Source: Bradyrhizobiaceae bacterium
Lineage (GTDB): Bacteria; Pseudomonadota; Alphaproteobacteria; Rhizobiales; Xanthobacteraceae
DNA: 64,000 nucleotides
Direction of reading: 5' to 3'
NCBI GenBank assembly: GCA_020853885.1
Contig: JADYXZ010000019.1
Location: forward strand, 496,001 to 560,000
The stretch's first letter is position 1, and each line of letters begins with the position of its first letter. A model generated the notes under the pieces. The model was not told where the DNA came from. It did not search any database and saw nothing but the letters and a program-made list of their open reading frames with translations. Shown here in pieces: positions 57,657-64,000 of this stretch. Made by a program: the position numbers and the translations under genes.

Positions 57657-59123
57657 TCAATATGCTCTTGAATCGAAGGGCACAACCATGAGCGTTTGGA
57701 CCAAAATTCGTAAGTCGAGCCAGATGGACCAGTTGTTAATGTACCATAGATCGTAAGTGACGCGGGCCTCCATAGTGGCCACATTGGGCGTTTCGCCTCG
57801 ATATCCGTTGATCTGCGCCCAACCAGTGATGCCAGGTTTGACGTGATTGCGGTTCGCGTAGTCGGCGATCAGCTCGTCATATCGATTGTCGAGCGGGATG
57901 GGATGCGGTCTTGGTCCGACAAGCGACATCTCTCCACGTATCACGTTCCACAACTGCGGCAATTCGTCGATGCTCGTTCGACGAAGCACACTGCCGAGCG
58001 GCGTCACACGAGGGTCGTTCTGTGTCGCTTGCGCGAACTTAACCTCCGGCGACTGGACCGCCATTGTTCTAAACTTAAGAATCTCGAAGTGTCTGCCTCC
58101 GAACCCGCGACGCGTTTGTCGAAACAGAATCGGGCCGCCAGAAGTGAAGCGTATGAGCGTCCCAATCATGATCAGGAGGGGCGAAAGGAACAGCAGGAGA
58201 CCGACTGCACCGGTAAGATCGAGACCGCGTTTGAGACCGCGTGCAAATCGAGAAAGCGGGGCACGTTGGATCTCAAACGCCGGCGTCGCCGAAATCGTGA
58301 TGGCACCACCCGCAACGAACTTATCAACGGAGTGATCGGCAAGTAGGTAAACAGGTATTGGCAAACGCACGAATTGCCGTTTCATTTCATCGAGCAGATG
58401 CAGTTTCGACCAGGGTAAGAATAGATACACCGCATCACAGCGCCGCTGGCCAAATGTTGATCTTATGTCATCGACCAAGGATCTGATTGCCGACCGTCGC
58501 GCAGACGCGTCCAACTCGTCGACCGAAAGATCACTGACGCCGGTTATGGCAGTACCTTCTCGCATCATTTGCGCGATGCGCTGCCGGCGATCTACCGGGT
58601 CTCCCGCGAAGACAATGTAAGCGGATTGCAATCCAAGCTGCCCAGCCGCAACAAGCTGGGACAGGTACGTCAAGAAGGCTTGACGTACAGTCAAAATAGT
58701 GAAGAAGCCAAGCAAGAAGCCGCCGGTTACGGCCAATCGAGAAAACTCTGCGGTCGATTTCGTCAAGAAGCCGATCCAGCCCACGACGAAAAAGCTGACG
58801 ATCCACGCAATGAACGCCGTTCGTCGTTGAAATTTGAAGTCACTCAGACGCACAAGGTTGTAGCCATCCTTCAGCGTAAGCGTACCAACGACCAGGCTGC
58901 CCGCCAGCAGTGAAATCACAAACGCATCGGCAACACGCGTCTCCGTGCCCTTAATCACGTGATAGACAACATCCGCGCCAATGAGGCTCAGCACCACGAG
59001 GGCGAAATCAAGAGAACCAACCGTCGCTTTGATGATGATGGGCGATACGCGCACCCATGGCCGAGCTGCCACAATGCCGGAAATCTGCTGTTCGCTTGTG
59101 GTTTCGCTTACTCGGTAGGTCAC
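57657..59123 (-). CDS. Polyprenyl-phosphate sugar-1-phosphate transferase, WcaJ/ExoY-type, 488 aa
   Basis: Starts EPS assembly by putting the first sugar phosphate on undecaprenyl phosphate. N-terminal five hydrophobic segments (FALVVLSLIGADVVYHVI, FVISLLAGSLVVGTL, AFIAWIVSFFVVGWIGFL) and a CoA-binding-like domain; catalytic C-terminal domain GLKRGLDLTGAVGLLLFLSP, ILFRQTRRGFGG, FEILKFRTM, TSIDELPQLWNVIRGEMSLVGPRP and KPGITGWAQINGYRG. This is the WcaJ (glucose) type rather than short ExoY. Start given at GTG 59123; TTG 59147 would add eight residues. Preceded by an AT-rich control region. Confidence 0.92.
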   Translation of the reverse strand: MTYRVSETTSEQQISGIVAARPWVRVSPIIIKATVGSLDFALVVLSLIGADVVYHVIKGTETRVADAFVISLLAGSLVVGTLTLKDGYNLVRLSDFKFQRRTAFIAWIVSFFVVGWIGFLTKSTAEFSRLAVTGGFLLGFFTILTVRQAFLTYLSQLVAAGQLGLQSAYIVFAGDPVDRRQRIAQMMREGTAITGVSDLSVDELDASARRSAIRSLVDDIRSTFGQRRCDAVYLFLPWSKLHLLDEMKRQFVRLPIPVYLLADHSVDKFVAGGAITISATPAFEIQRAPLSRFARGLKRGLDLTGAVGLLLFLSPLLIMIGTLIRFTSGGPILFRQTRRGFGGRHFEILKFRTMAVQSPEVKFAQATQNDPRVTPLGSVLRRTSIDELPQLWNVIRGEMSLVGPRPHPIPLDNRYDELIADYANRNHVKPGITGWAQINGYRGETPNVATMEARVTYDLWYINNWSIWLDLRILVQTLMVVPFDSRAY

Positions 59124-59159
59124 TACTAGGTAACCCTTGCATACCAAAAATTATTCCAT

Positions 59160-59201
59160 ATTTTTAACAGATTTTTAACATCTAAGAAACACTAATGTGT
59201 T
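59160..59201. promoter_or_regulatory. AT-rich control region with direct repeat and palindrome
   Basis: ATTTTTAACA occurs at 59160-59169 and 59171-59180, exactly 11 bases apart. A perfect palindrome AACAC-TAAT-GTGTT follows at 59188-59201. The stretch (59140-59240) is the most A/T-rich of the window and lies 40-80 bases upstream of the initiating transferase gene. Candidate site for an AT-binding regulator such as MucR/Ros. Confidence 0.5.
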
Positions 59202-59380
59202 GCAAAATTTGAGTTAATTATGAATAAATTGTGATTCGCGGAACCGATCTTTCCCGACCGACGCAATGAAATCAAAGGGGCGCCGCGTTGTCATCGCGAA
59301 GTTGTGAGAGCGTCCTGAGAAGGCACAATTAACCGATCCAAAACTAACTGTGGGCGTTAGTACATAACGCCGTCGGTATT

Positions 59381-59665
59381 TTGTCTGAGATGAGAATGGT
59401 GCTCATCGCAATCATTTACGCATTGTCGGGTGTGCTGCTTGGCGCTTTCGCGAGCGTGCGGATGCTGACGTTGGTTGCACTGGTTACAGTGCCGGCCGCA
59501 GCCGTTTCCGCCGTCGTCGTCGGAGAAGGTCTTTCGGTCGGCCTGCTATGGACGCTAGTGGGCTTAGTCGCACAGCAAACGGGCTATGTGGTCGCAATCG
59601 TAGTAAGGGCGATATGCTTTTCCGAAGCGAGCGACGCAAAGCAATCGGCGCTGACGCGCTGGTAA
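59381..59665 (+). CDS. Small membrane protein, 94 aa
   Basis: Three hydrophobic segments (MVLIAIIYALSGVLLGAFASV, LVALVTVPAAAVSAVVVG, LLWTLVGLVAQQTGYVVAIVV). Start TTG 59381, or ATG 59390/59396. Divergent from the wcaJ-type gene across the AT-rich region. No domain recognised; small conserved inner-membrane proteins near EPS genes in alphaproteobacteria are common. Function unknown. Confidence 0.6.
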   Translation: MSEMRMVLIAIIYALSGVLLGAFASVRMLTLVALVTVPAAAVSAVVVGEGLSVGLLWTLVGLVAQQTGYVVAIVVRAICFSEASDAKQSALTRW

Positions 59666-59974
59666 CCAGCTTCGCGTTTGTGGCTCCAGTATGTACTGAG
59701 CTCGCAGCCTCGATATGTCGATCTTGTCCTTGACAACCCTTTGAGCTCTCGAACCGACTCAAAAGAAGTGACGTTTTCCGCGCGGTTTCACGTTCTCAGA
59801 ACGACGGATCAGAGCGCCCACTGGCAAGGCCGGACCAGCGGACGCGCCGAGCCGGCGCCGCGATCGCTTTCGCCTGCCGTATAGGCCCTCCGCTTGCCGC
59901 CCTCCCGCGGGGCAGGCTAAGACCGCGCCCGTCGGTTCTGGGGCGGCGGCAGCGCGCCGCATGGTGAGGATTCT
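59666..59974. other. Intergenic stretch, no gene seen
   Basis: About 310 bases separate the small membrane gene from the GT2 gene. Only short frames exist in both directions. GC rises sharply from its left to its right end, which places the likely border between the EPS locus and the backbone here. The final 80 bases are very GC-rich and may carry the promoter of the GT2 gene. Confidence 0.4.
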
Positions 59975-60736
59975 GTGTCAAAGTCCGAGGGAAGCGGCAC
60001 CGGGCGCCCGGCCGTCTCGGTTGTCGTCCCGGTTCACAACGAAGCCGAAAACCTCCCGGTCCTCGTCGACGAGATCGCCACCGCGCTTGCCGGCCGCGAG
60101 CCGTTCGAGGCCGTGTTCGTGAACGACGGCTCGACCGACGGCACCGAAGCGGTGCTCGCCCGCCTTGCGGCCTCGCGCCCGTGGCTGCGCCAGATGAAGC
60201 ACGCCCAGAGCTGCGGGCAGTCGGCGGCGATCCGTACCGGCGTGCAGGCGGCGCAGGGAGAGATCGTCGCGACGCTCGACGGCGACGGCCAGAACGACCC
60301 AGCCTTCATTCCAAAGCTCGTCGATGCCCTTCAGGCCGGCGGCGCCCGCATCGGCCTCACACAGGGCCAGCGCCAGCGGCGACGCGGCGCGTTCAAGCAG
60401 TTCCAGTCGCGCATCGCCAACGGCGTGCGCTCGGCGATCCTGCGCGATGGCACGCGCGACACCGGCTGCGGCCTGAAGGCGTTCCGCCGCGAAACGTATC
60501 TCGCGCTTCCCTATTTCGATGCGCTGCATCGCTTCACGCCCGCTTTGGTCCGGCGCGAGGGGCTGGACGTCGTTTATGTCGACGTACTCGACCGCCCGCG
60601 GCAGCACGGCAAGAGTCATTACGGCATGTGGAGCCGGCTCTGGATCGGCATCGTCGATCTTGCCGGCGTGTTCTGGTTGATCCGGCGGCGGCGGCGCGTG
60701 CCGGAAGTCACGGAGGTTCGCGCAGATGCTCGTTGA
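59975..60736 (+). CDS. Glycosyltransferase family 2, dolichol-phosphate mannosyltransferase-like, 253 aa
   Basis: Starts at GTG 59975. VSVVVPVHNEAENLPVLVDEI, AVFVNDGSTDGTEAVLARL and GEIVATLDGDGQNDP (DxD) are the DPM1/ArnC-type GT-A fold; RDTGCGLKAFRRETY and RPRQHGKSHYGM complete it. Likely attaches a sugar to a polyprenyl phosphate. The C-terminus holds one hydrophobic segment (SRLWIGIVDLAGVFWLI). Overlaps the next gene by 11 bases; the pair is a known arrangement in alphaproteobacteria for modified lipid A. Confidence 0.88.
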   Translation: MSKSEGSGTGRPAVSVVVPVHNEAENLPVLVDEIATALAGREPFEAVFVNDGSTDGTEAVLARLAASRPWLRQMKHAQSCGQSAAIRTGVQAAQGEIVATLDGDGQNDPAFIPKLVDALQAGGARIGLTQGQRQRRRGAFKQFQSRIANGVRSAILRDGTRDTGCGLKAFRRETYLALPYFDALHRFTPALVRREGLDVVYVDVLDRPRQHGKSHYGMWSRLWIGIVDLAGVFWLIRRRRRVPEVTEVRADAR

Positions 60737-61052
60737 TCTGACCCGCCAGCTTGGCGACTATTTGCACGAAGTCTTCGTTGCGCAGCTCGACTGGTGGATC
60801 GCGCTGGGCTTCATCGCGCAGCTTTTCTTCACCGGGCGCTTTGCCGTGCAGTGGATCGCCAGTGAACGGCAGAACCGGATGGTGATCCCGCTCGCGTTCT
60901 GGTTCTTCTCGATCGGCGGCGGCGTGCTGCTTCTGGTTTACGCAATCCATCGCCGCGATCCGGTCTTCATTGCCGGGCAGGCATTCGGCGTGTTCGTCTA
61001 TGCGCGCAATCTCTACTTCGAGCTGCGCGACCGCCGCGCCGTCGTCACCTGA
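60726..61052 (+). CDS. Lipid-A-disaccharide-synthase N-terminal-domain (LAB_N) membrane protein, 108 aa
   Basis: Three hydrophobic segments: LDWWIALGFIAQLFFTGRF, VIPLAFWFFSIGGGVLLLVYAI and DPVFIAGQAFGVFVYARNL. The QWIASER motif marks the LAB_N domain. It occurs either at the N-terminus of LpxB or as a separate small protein, as here. Placed right after the GT2 gene with overlap, it probably assists that transferase. The role is inferred from the pairing. Confidence 0.85.
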   Translation: MLVDLTRQLGDYLHEVFVAQLDWWIALGFIAQLFFTGRFAVQWIASERQNRMVIPLAFWFFSIGGGVLLLVYAIHRRDPVFIAGQAFGVFVYARNLYFELRDRRAVVT

Positions 61053-62240
61053 TCAGGCGGTCGCCAGTCGCTGCAAGCCCTGCTCCAGATCAGCGATCAG
61101 GTCTTCGGGGTCTTCGAGGCCAACATGCAGCCGCACTGTCGGCCCGCCGGGATTCCACGTGGTCGCCGTACGCACGGACTTGCAGTCGAAGGGAATGACC
61201 AGGCTCTCGTAGCCACCCCACGACGCGCCGATGCCGAACAGCTCGAGCGCGTCGATGAACGCATTCACGGCCGTTTGCGGCTTCGGCTTCAGGACCACGC
61301 TGAACAGTCCGCACGCGCCGGTGAAGTCGCGCTTCCACAACGCATGCTGCGGGTGTGAGGGAAGGGCGGGATGCAGCACGCGCAGCACCTCCGGCCGGCT
61401 TTCCAGCCAATGCGCGACCTTCAATCCGGATTCCATGTGCCGGTCGAGCCGCACCGAGAGCGTGCGCAAGCCACGCAACATAAGAAATGCGTCTTCCGGT
61501 CCGGGATTGAGGCCGAGCGAGCCGACAGTCTCTTTCACCTGCGGCCAGTATTTCGCGGTGGTTGAGATGGTGCCGAGATTGGCATCGGCGTGGCCGCCGA
61601 GATATTTCGTGCCGGCCTGAATCGAAAGATCGACGCCGAAATCGTGCGCGCGGAAGAAGAGGGGCGTCGCCCAGGTATTGTCCATGAGCACGGCCGCGCC
61701 GCGCGCCTGCGCGACTTCCGCGATCGCCGGCACGTCCTGCACCTCGAAACTGAGCGAGCCGGGCGACTCGAGAAACACGGCACGCGTGTTCGGCCGGAAC
61801 AGGTCGGCGATCTTCGCTCCGATCAAAGGATCGTAATAGGCGACGTCCGCGCCGAAGCCGGAGAGCAGGGTGTCGCAGAAATGCCGGGTTGGTCCATAGA
61901 CCGTATCGGCGACCAGTACGTGATCGCCGGAACGCACCACCGACATCAACGCGGTCGTGATCGCCGAAAGCCCCGAGGAAACGAGCGTGGTGCCGGCGCT
62001 GCCCTCGAGCTTGCTGATCGCCTGCGCGAGCGCCTCAGTGGTCGGCGTTCCGCGCCGCCCATAGACGTAGCGGCCTTTCTTGCCGACGTAGTCGGCGACC
62101 GTGGGCGACAGCACCGTGGAGCCGCGATAGATCGGCGTGTTCACGAAACCGTATTGCTCGGACGGATTGCGGCCTGCGAGCACGACCTCGGTGGCCCTCC
62201 GCATGCGGTCCTTGTTCGTTCCGTCTTTGCGCTTGGCCAT
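61053..62240 (-). CDS. metC: Cystathionine beta-lyase, 395 aa
   Basis: PLP enzyme that splits cystathionine to homocysteine, pyruvate and ammonia. Motifs: PIYRGSTVLSPTVADYV, YGRRGTPTTEALAQAISKLEG, LVSSGLSAITTALM, VADTVYGPTRHF, MDNTWATPLFFRAHDFGVDLSIQAGTKYLGGHAD (Lys in GTKYLGGH) and SWGGYESLVIPFD. All PLP-contact residues look present. ATG 62240 is chosen because homology starts there. Ends just at the LAB_N gene stop (convergent, adjacent). Confidence 0.92.
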   Translation of the reverse strand: MAKRKDGTNKDRMRRATEVVLAGRNPSEQYGFVNTPIYRGSTVLSPTVADYVGKKGRYVYGRRGTPTTEALAQAISKLEGSAGTTLVSSGLSAITTALMSVVRSGDHVLVADTVYGPTRHFCDTLLSGFGADVAYYDPLIGAKIADLFRPNTRAVFLESPGSLSFEVQDVPAIAEVAQARGAAVLMDNTWATPLFFRAHDFGVDLSIQAGTKYLGGHADANLGTISTTAKYWPQVKETVGSLGLNPGPEDAFLMLRGLRTLSVRLDRHMESGLKVAHWLESRPEVLRVLHPALPSHPQHALWKRDFTGACGLFSVVLKPKPQTAVNAFIDALELFGIGASWGGYESLVIPFDCKSVRTATTWNPGGPTVRLHVGLEDPEDLIADLEQGLQRLATA

Positions 62241-62472
62241 CCGGTTCCTCCACAGCACGAACCGGGCCGAATAGGCGCCCGAAAGCCCGTCCGTCAAGGC
62301 AAACCGCGCCGCCGCCCCTTGACCGGTCATCGGCTTTGGCTTGTGATGGCGCCCGGATCAAAGGCTGGTCGCGGGGACCGATCCCGTCATCGGAGGTGCG
62401 TTGGTAGCTTCGCCCGCAGCGAGGTTGTCCGTGAGCCGGCCTGAAATTTCTGCGGAAGAGGGGATTGGTTCG

Positions 62473-63489
62473 ATGAAGCGGATGTTCTGCGCGCTCTTCG
62501 TGCTTGCGGGCTTTGCCGTAACGGCGCCCGCGGTGAATGCCGGCGTGCTCGACGACGTCAAGAACCGCGGCGTCCTCCACTGCGGCGTCACGCAGGGTCT
62601 CCCCGGATTTTCCAGCCCCGACGACAAGGGCAACTGGACCGGCCTCGATGTGGATCTCTGTCGCGCGATTGCTGCCGCAATCTTCGACGATCCCAACAAG
62701 ATCAAGTACACGCCGCTGACCGCGAAGGACCGCTTCACCGCGTTGCAGTCCGGCGAGATCGATGTGTTGTCACGCAACACGACCTGGACTCTTTCGCGCG
62801 ACACGTCGCTCGGCTTGAACTTCGCCGGGATCAATTATTACGACGGTCAGGGCTTCATGATCCGCAAGGATAAGAAGGTGGCCTCCGCGCTCGAGCTCTC
62901 CGGCGCATCGATCTGCACACAGACGGGCACCACCTCGGAGCTCAATGTTGCGGACTACTTCCGCGCCCGAAATATGAAATACGAGATCGTCTCGTTCACG
63001 ACCGCCGATGAGACCTTGAAGGCCTATGAATCCGGCCGCTGCGACACCTTCACGACGGACGTTTCCCAGCTCTATGCGATGCGGCTGAAGCTCGGCAATC
63101 CGTCCGACCACACCGTGCTTCCCGAGGTGATTTCCAAGGAACCGCTCGGCCCGGTCGTCCGCCATGGCGACGATCAATGGTTCGATGTCGTGAAATGGGT
63201 GCTCTTTGCCATGCTCAATGCCGAAGAGATGAACATCACGCAGAAGAACATCGATGAGGCGGTCAAGTCCCCCAATCCGGAGGTCAAGCGGCTGCTCGGG
63301 TCCGAAGGCAATTTCGGCGAGCAGCTTGGCCTCACGCGCGATTGGGTGGTGCGGATCGTTCGTCATGTCGGCAATTACGGCGAGTCTTATGACCGCAATG
63401 TCGGCATCGGCTCCAAGCTCGGCATCGAGCGCGGATTGAACCGGCTGTGGAACAAGGGCGGCATTCAGTACGCGCCGCCGATCCGCTGA
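62473..63489 (+). CDS. aapJ: General L-amino-acid ABC transporter, periplasmic binding protein, 338 aa
   Basis: Signal peptide MKRMFCALFVLAGFAVTAPAVNA, then the solute-binding protein fold: LDDVKNRGVLHCGVTQGLPGF, WTGLDVDLCRAIAAAIFDDP, TALQSGEIDVLSRNTTWTLSRD, GINYYDGQGFMIRK, GASICTQTGTTSE and YESGRCDTFTTDVSQLYAMR. Length and wording match AapJ, which captures polar amino acids for the Aap system of rhizobia. ATG 62473 is used. The permease gene starts 31 bases after the stop. Confidence 0.92.
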   Translation: MKRMFCALFVLAGFAVTAPAVNAGVLDDVKNRGVLHCGVTQGLPGFSSPDDKGNWTGLDVDLCRAIAAAIFDDPNKIKYTPLTAKDRFTALQSGEIDVLSRNTTWTLSRDTSLGLNFAGINYYDGQGFMIRKDKKVASALELSGASICTQTGTTSELNVADYFRARNMKYEIVSFTTADETLKAYESGRCDTFTTDVSQLYAMRLKLGNPSDHTVLPEVISKEPLGPVVRHGDDQWFDVVKWVLFAMLNAEEMNITQKNIDEAVKSPNPEVKRLLGSEGNFGEQLGLTRDWVVRIVRHVGNYGESYDRNVGIGSKLGIERGLNRLWNKGGIQYAPPIR

Positions 63490-63520
63490 CGCGCGCCGAA
63501 CGTCGAGGGATAGCCGGACG

Positions 63521-64000
63521 ATGAAAAGACCGGCGGCGGAGAGCAAGGCCGCCGCCCCGCCGCGGCGCGGGGGATCGCTGGCCGCCGATCCGCGCTTCCG
63601 CGCCTTCGTCGTCCAGGCGATCCTGCTGATCGCGATTGTCTGGATCGGCTGGACGCTGTTCGAGAACATCCGGCAGAATCTGGCGGCGCAGAAGATCGCC
63701 TCGGGCTTCGGCTTCTTCGGCGAGACGGCCGGCTTCGGCATCAGCCAGACGCTCATCCCCTACACCGAGGAGTCCACCTACGGCCGCGCCTTCTTCGTCG
63801 GGCTGGTGAACACGCTCATCGTCTCCGCGCTCGCCATCGTGTTCGCCACGATCCTCGGCTTCGCCGTCGGCATCGCGCGCCTGTCGAGGAACGTCCTGCT
63901 GGCGCGGCTGGCCGAAGCCTACGTCGAAGTCCTGCGCAACCTGCCGCTCCTGTTCCAGATCCTGTTCTGGTATCTCGCCGTGCTCGGCACCCTGCCGGGC
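63521..64000 (+). CDS. aapQ: General L-amino-acid ABC transporter permease, 5' part
   Basis: Open from ATG 63521 to the right edge (160 codons seen). N-terminal basic leader, then the first hydrophobic segment FVVQAILLIAIVWIGWTLF and a periplasmic loop (GISQTLIPYTEESTYGRAFF), then GLVNTLIVSALAIVFATILGFAVGIARLSRN and VEVLRNLPLLFQILFWY, the start of the permease fold. AapQ-like by order after aapJ and by sequence type. The rest of the gene and aapMP would lie to the right. Confidence 0.9.
   Translation, partial: MKRPAAESKAAAPPRRGGSLAADPRFRAFVVQAILLIAIVWIGWTLFENIRQNLAAQKIASGFGFFGETAGFGISQTLIPYTEESTYGRAFFVGLVNTLIVSALAIVFATILGFAVGIARLSRNVLLARLAEAYVEVLRNLPLLFQILFWYLAVLGTLPG

Noticed and set aside
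57886-58335. Rightward frames opposite the WcaJ-type gene
   Set aside because: Antisense shadows with Arg-rich composition.
1-64000. CRISPR array or intact insertion sequence
   Set aside because: No set of regularly spaced repeats with unique spacers and no transposase gene was seen on either strand.

Overview
The window is high-GC DNA from an alphaproteobacterium, most likely of the order Hyphomicrobiales (Bradyrhizobium/Xanthobacter-like). The evidence is gene content rather than any marker gene: an AapJ/AapQ-type amino-acid ABC transporter, an NDUFS4-like complex I accessory subunit, a DUF192 protein, a two-domain cold-shock protein, rhizobial-type exopolysaccharide (EPS) genes and a palindromic repeat with GCGAAAGCGGGG-type hairpins. 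Three tRNA genes are present (Glu-TTC, Pro-TGG, Arg-TCT). No rRNA, CRISPR array or intact insertion sequence was seen.

Region 1 (1-14.1 kb) is the right part of an integrated element abutting tRNA-Glu. A tyrosine recombinase (12917-13945) lies against the 3' end of the tRNA, preceded by an excisionase-like HTH protein, a winged-helix protein, a zinc-finger protein and several very small genes. Further left is a translationally coupled chain of twelve mostly unrecognised genes (2293-10157). It contains two large phage-type proteins, one with a lytic-transglycosylase-like region and one resembling phage internal-virion/DNA-transfer proteins. No terminase, portal, capsid or tail gene is visible, so this is either one end of a larger prophage or a satellite-like element. 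The left edge carries the 3' end of a YafQ-type toxin and a decayed gene fragment.

Region 2 (14.2-23.3 kb) is chromosomal backbone: small secreted Cys-containing proteins, a GloA-like enzyme, a Sir2 deacylase, a cold-shock protein, a matrixin-like protease, DUF192, an NDUFS4-like protein, a DUF3617 protein coupled to a 671-residue secreted protein with six CP..WDG..C repeats, and a glutathione S-transferase.

Region 3 (23.7-59.4 kb) is a large EPS locus. It holds a Wzc/ExoP-like chain-length protein with a degenerate kinase site, a Wza/ExoF-like export protein, VanZ, five glycosyltransferases (four GT4, one GT2), a WcaJ/ExoY-type initiating phosphotransferase, a Wzy-like polymerase/ligase and a PglK/MsbA-like ABC exporter. 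Precursor genes are AlgD-like, RfbA, UDP-xylose-synthase-like, a further SDR enzyme and two DegT-type aminotransferases. There are also two GMC oxidoreductases, two methyltransferases, an asparagine synthase, a dehydrogenase fusion, a heparinase II/III-like protein and a parallel beta-helix protein. Together they can make, decorate, polymerise, export and trim an acidic, amino-sugar-containing polysaccharide. Frequent strand switches and uneven base composition suggest mosaic assembly.

Region 4 (59.4-64 kb) returns to backbone: a GT2 glycosyltransferase with a lipid-A-disaccharide-synthase N-terminal-domain protein, cystathionine beta-lyase, and aapJ followed by the start of aapQ, which runs off the right edge.
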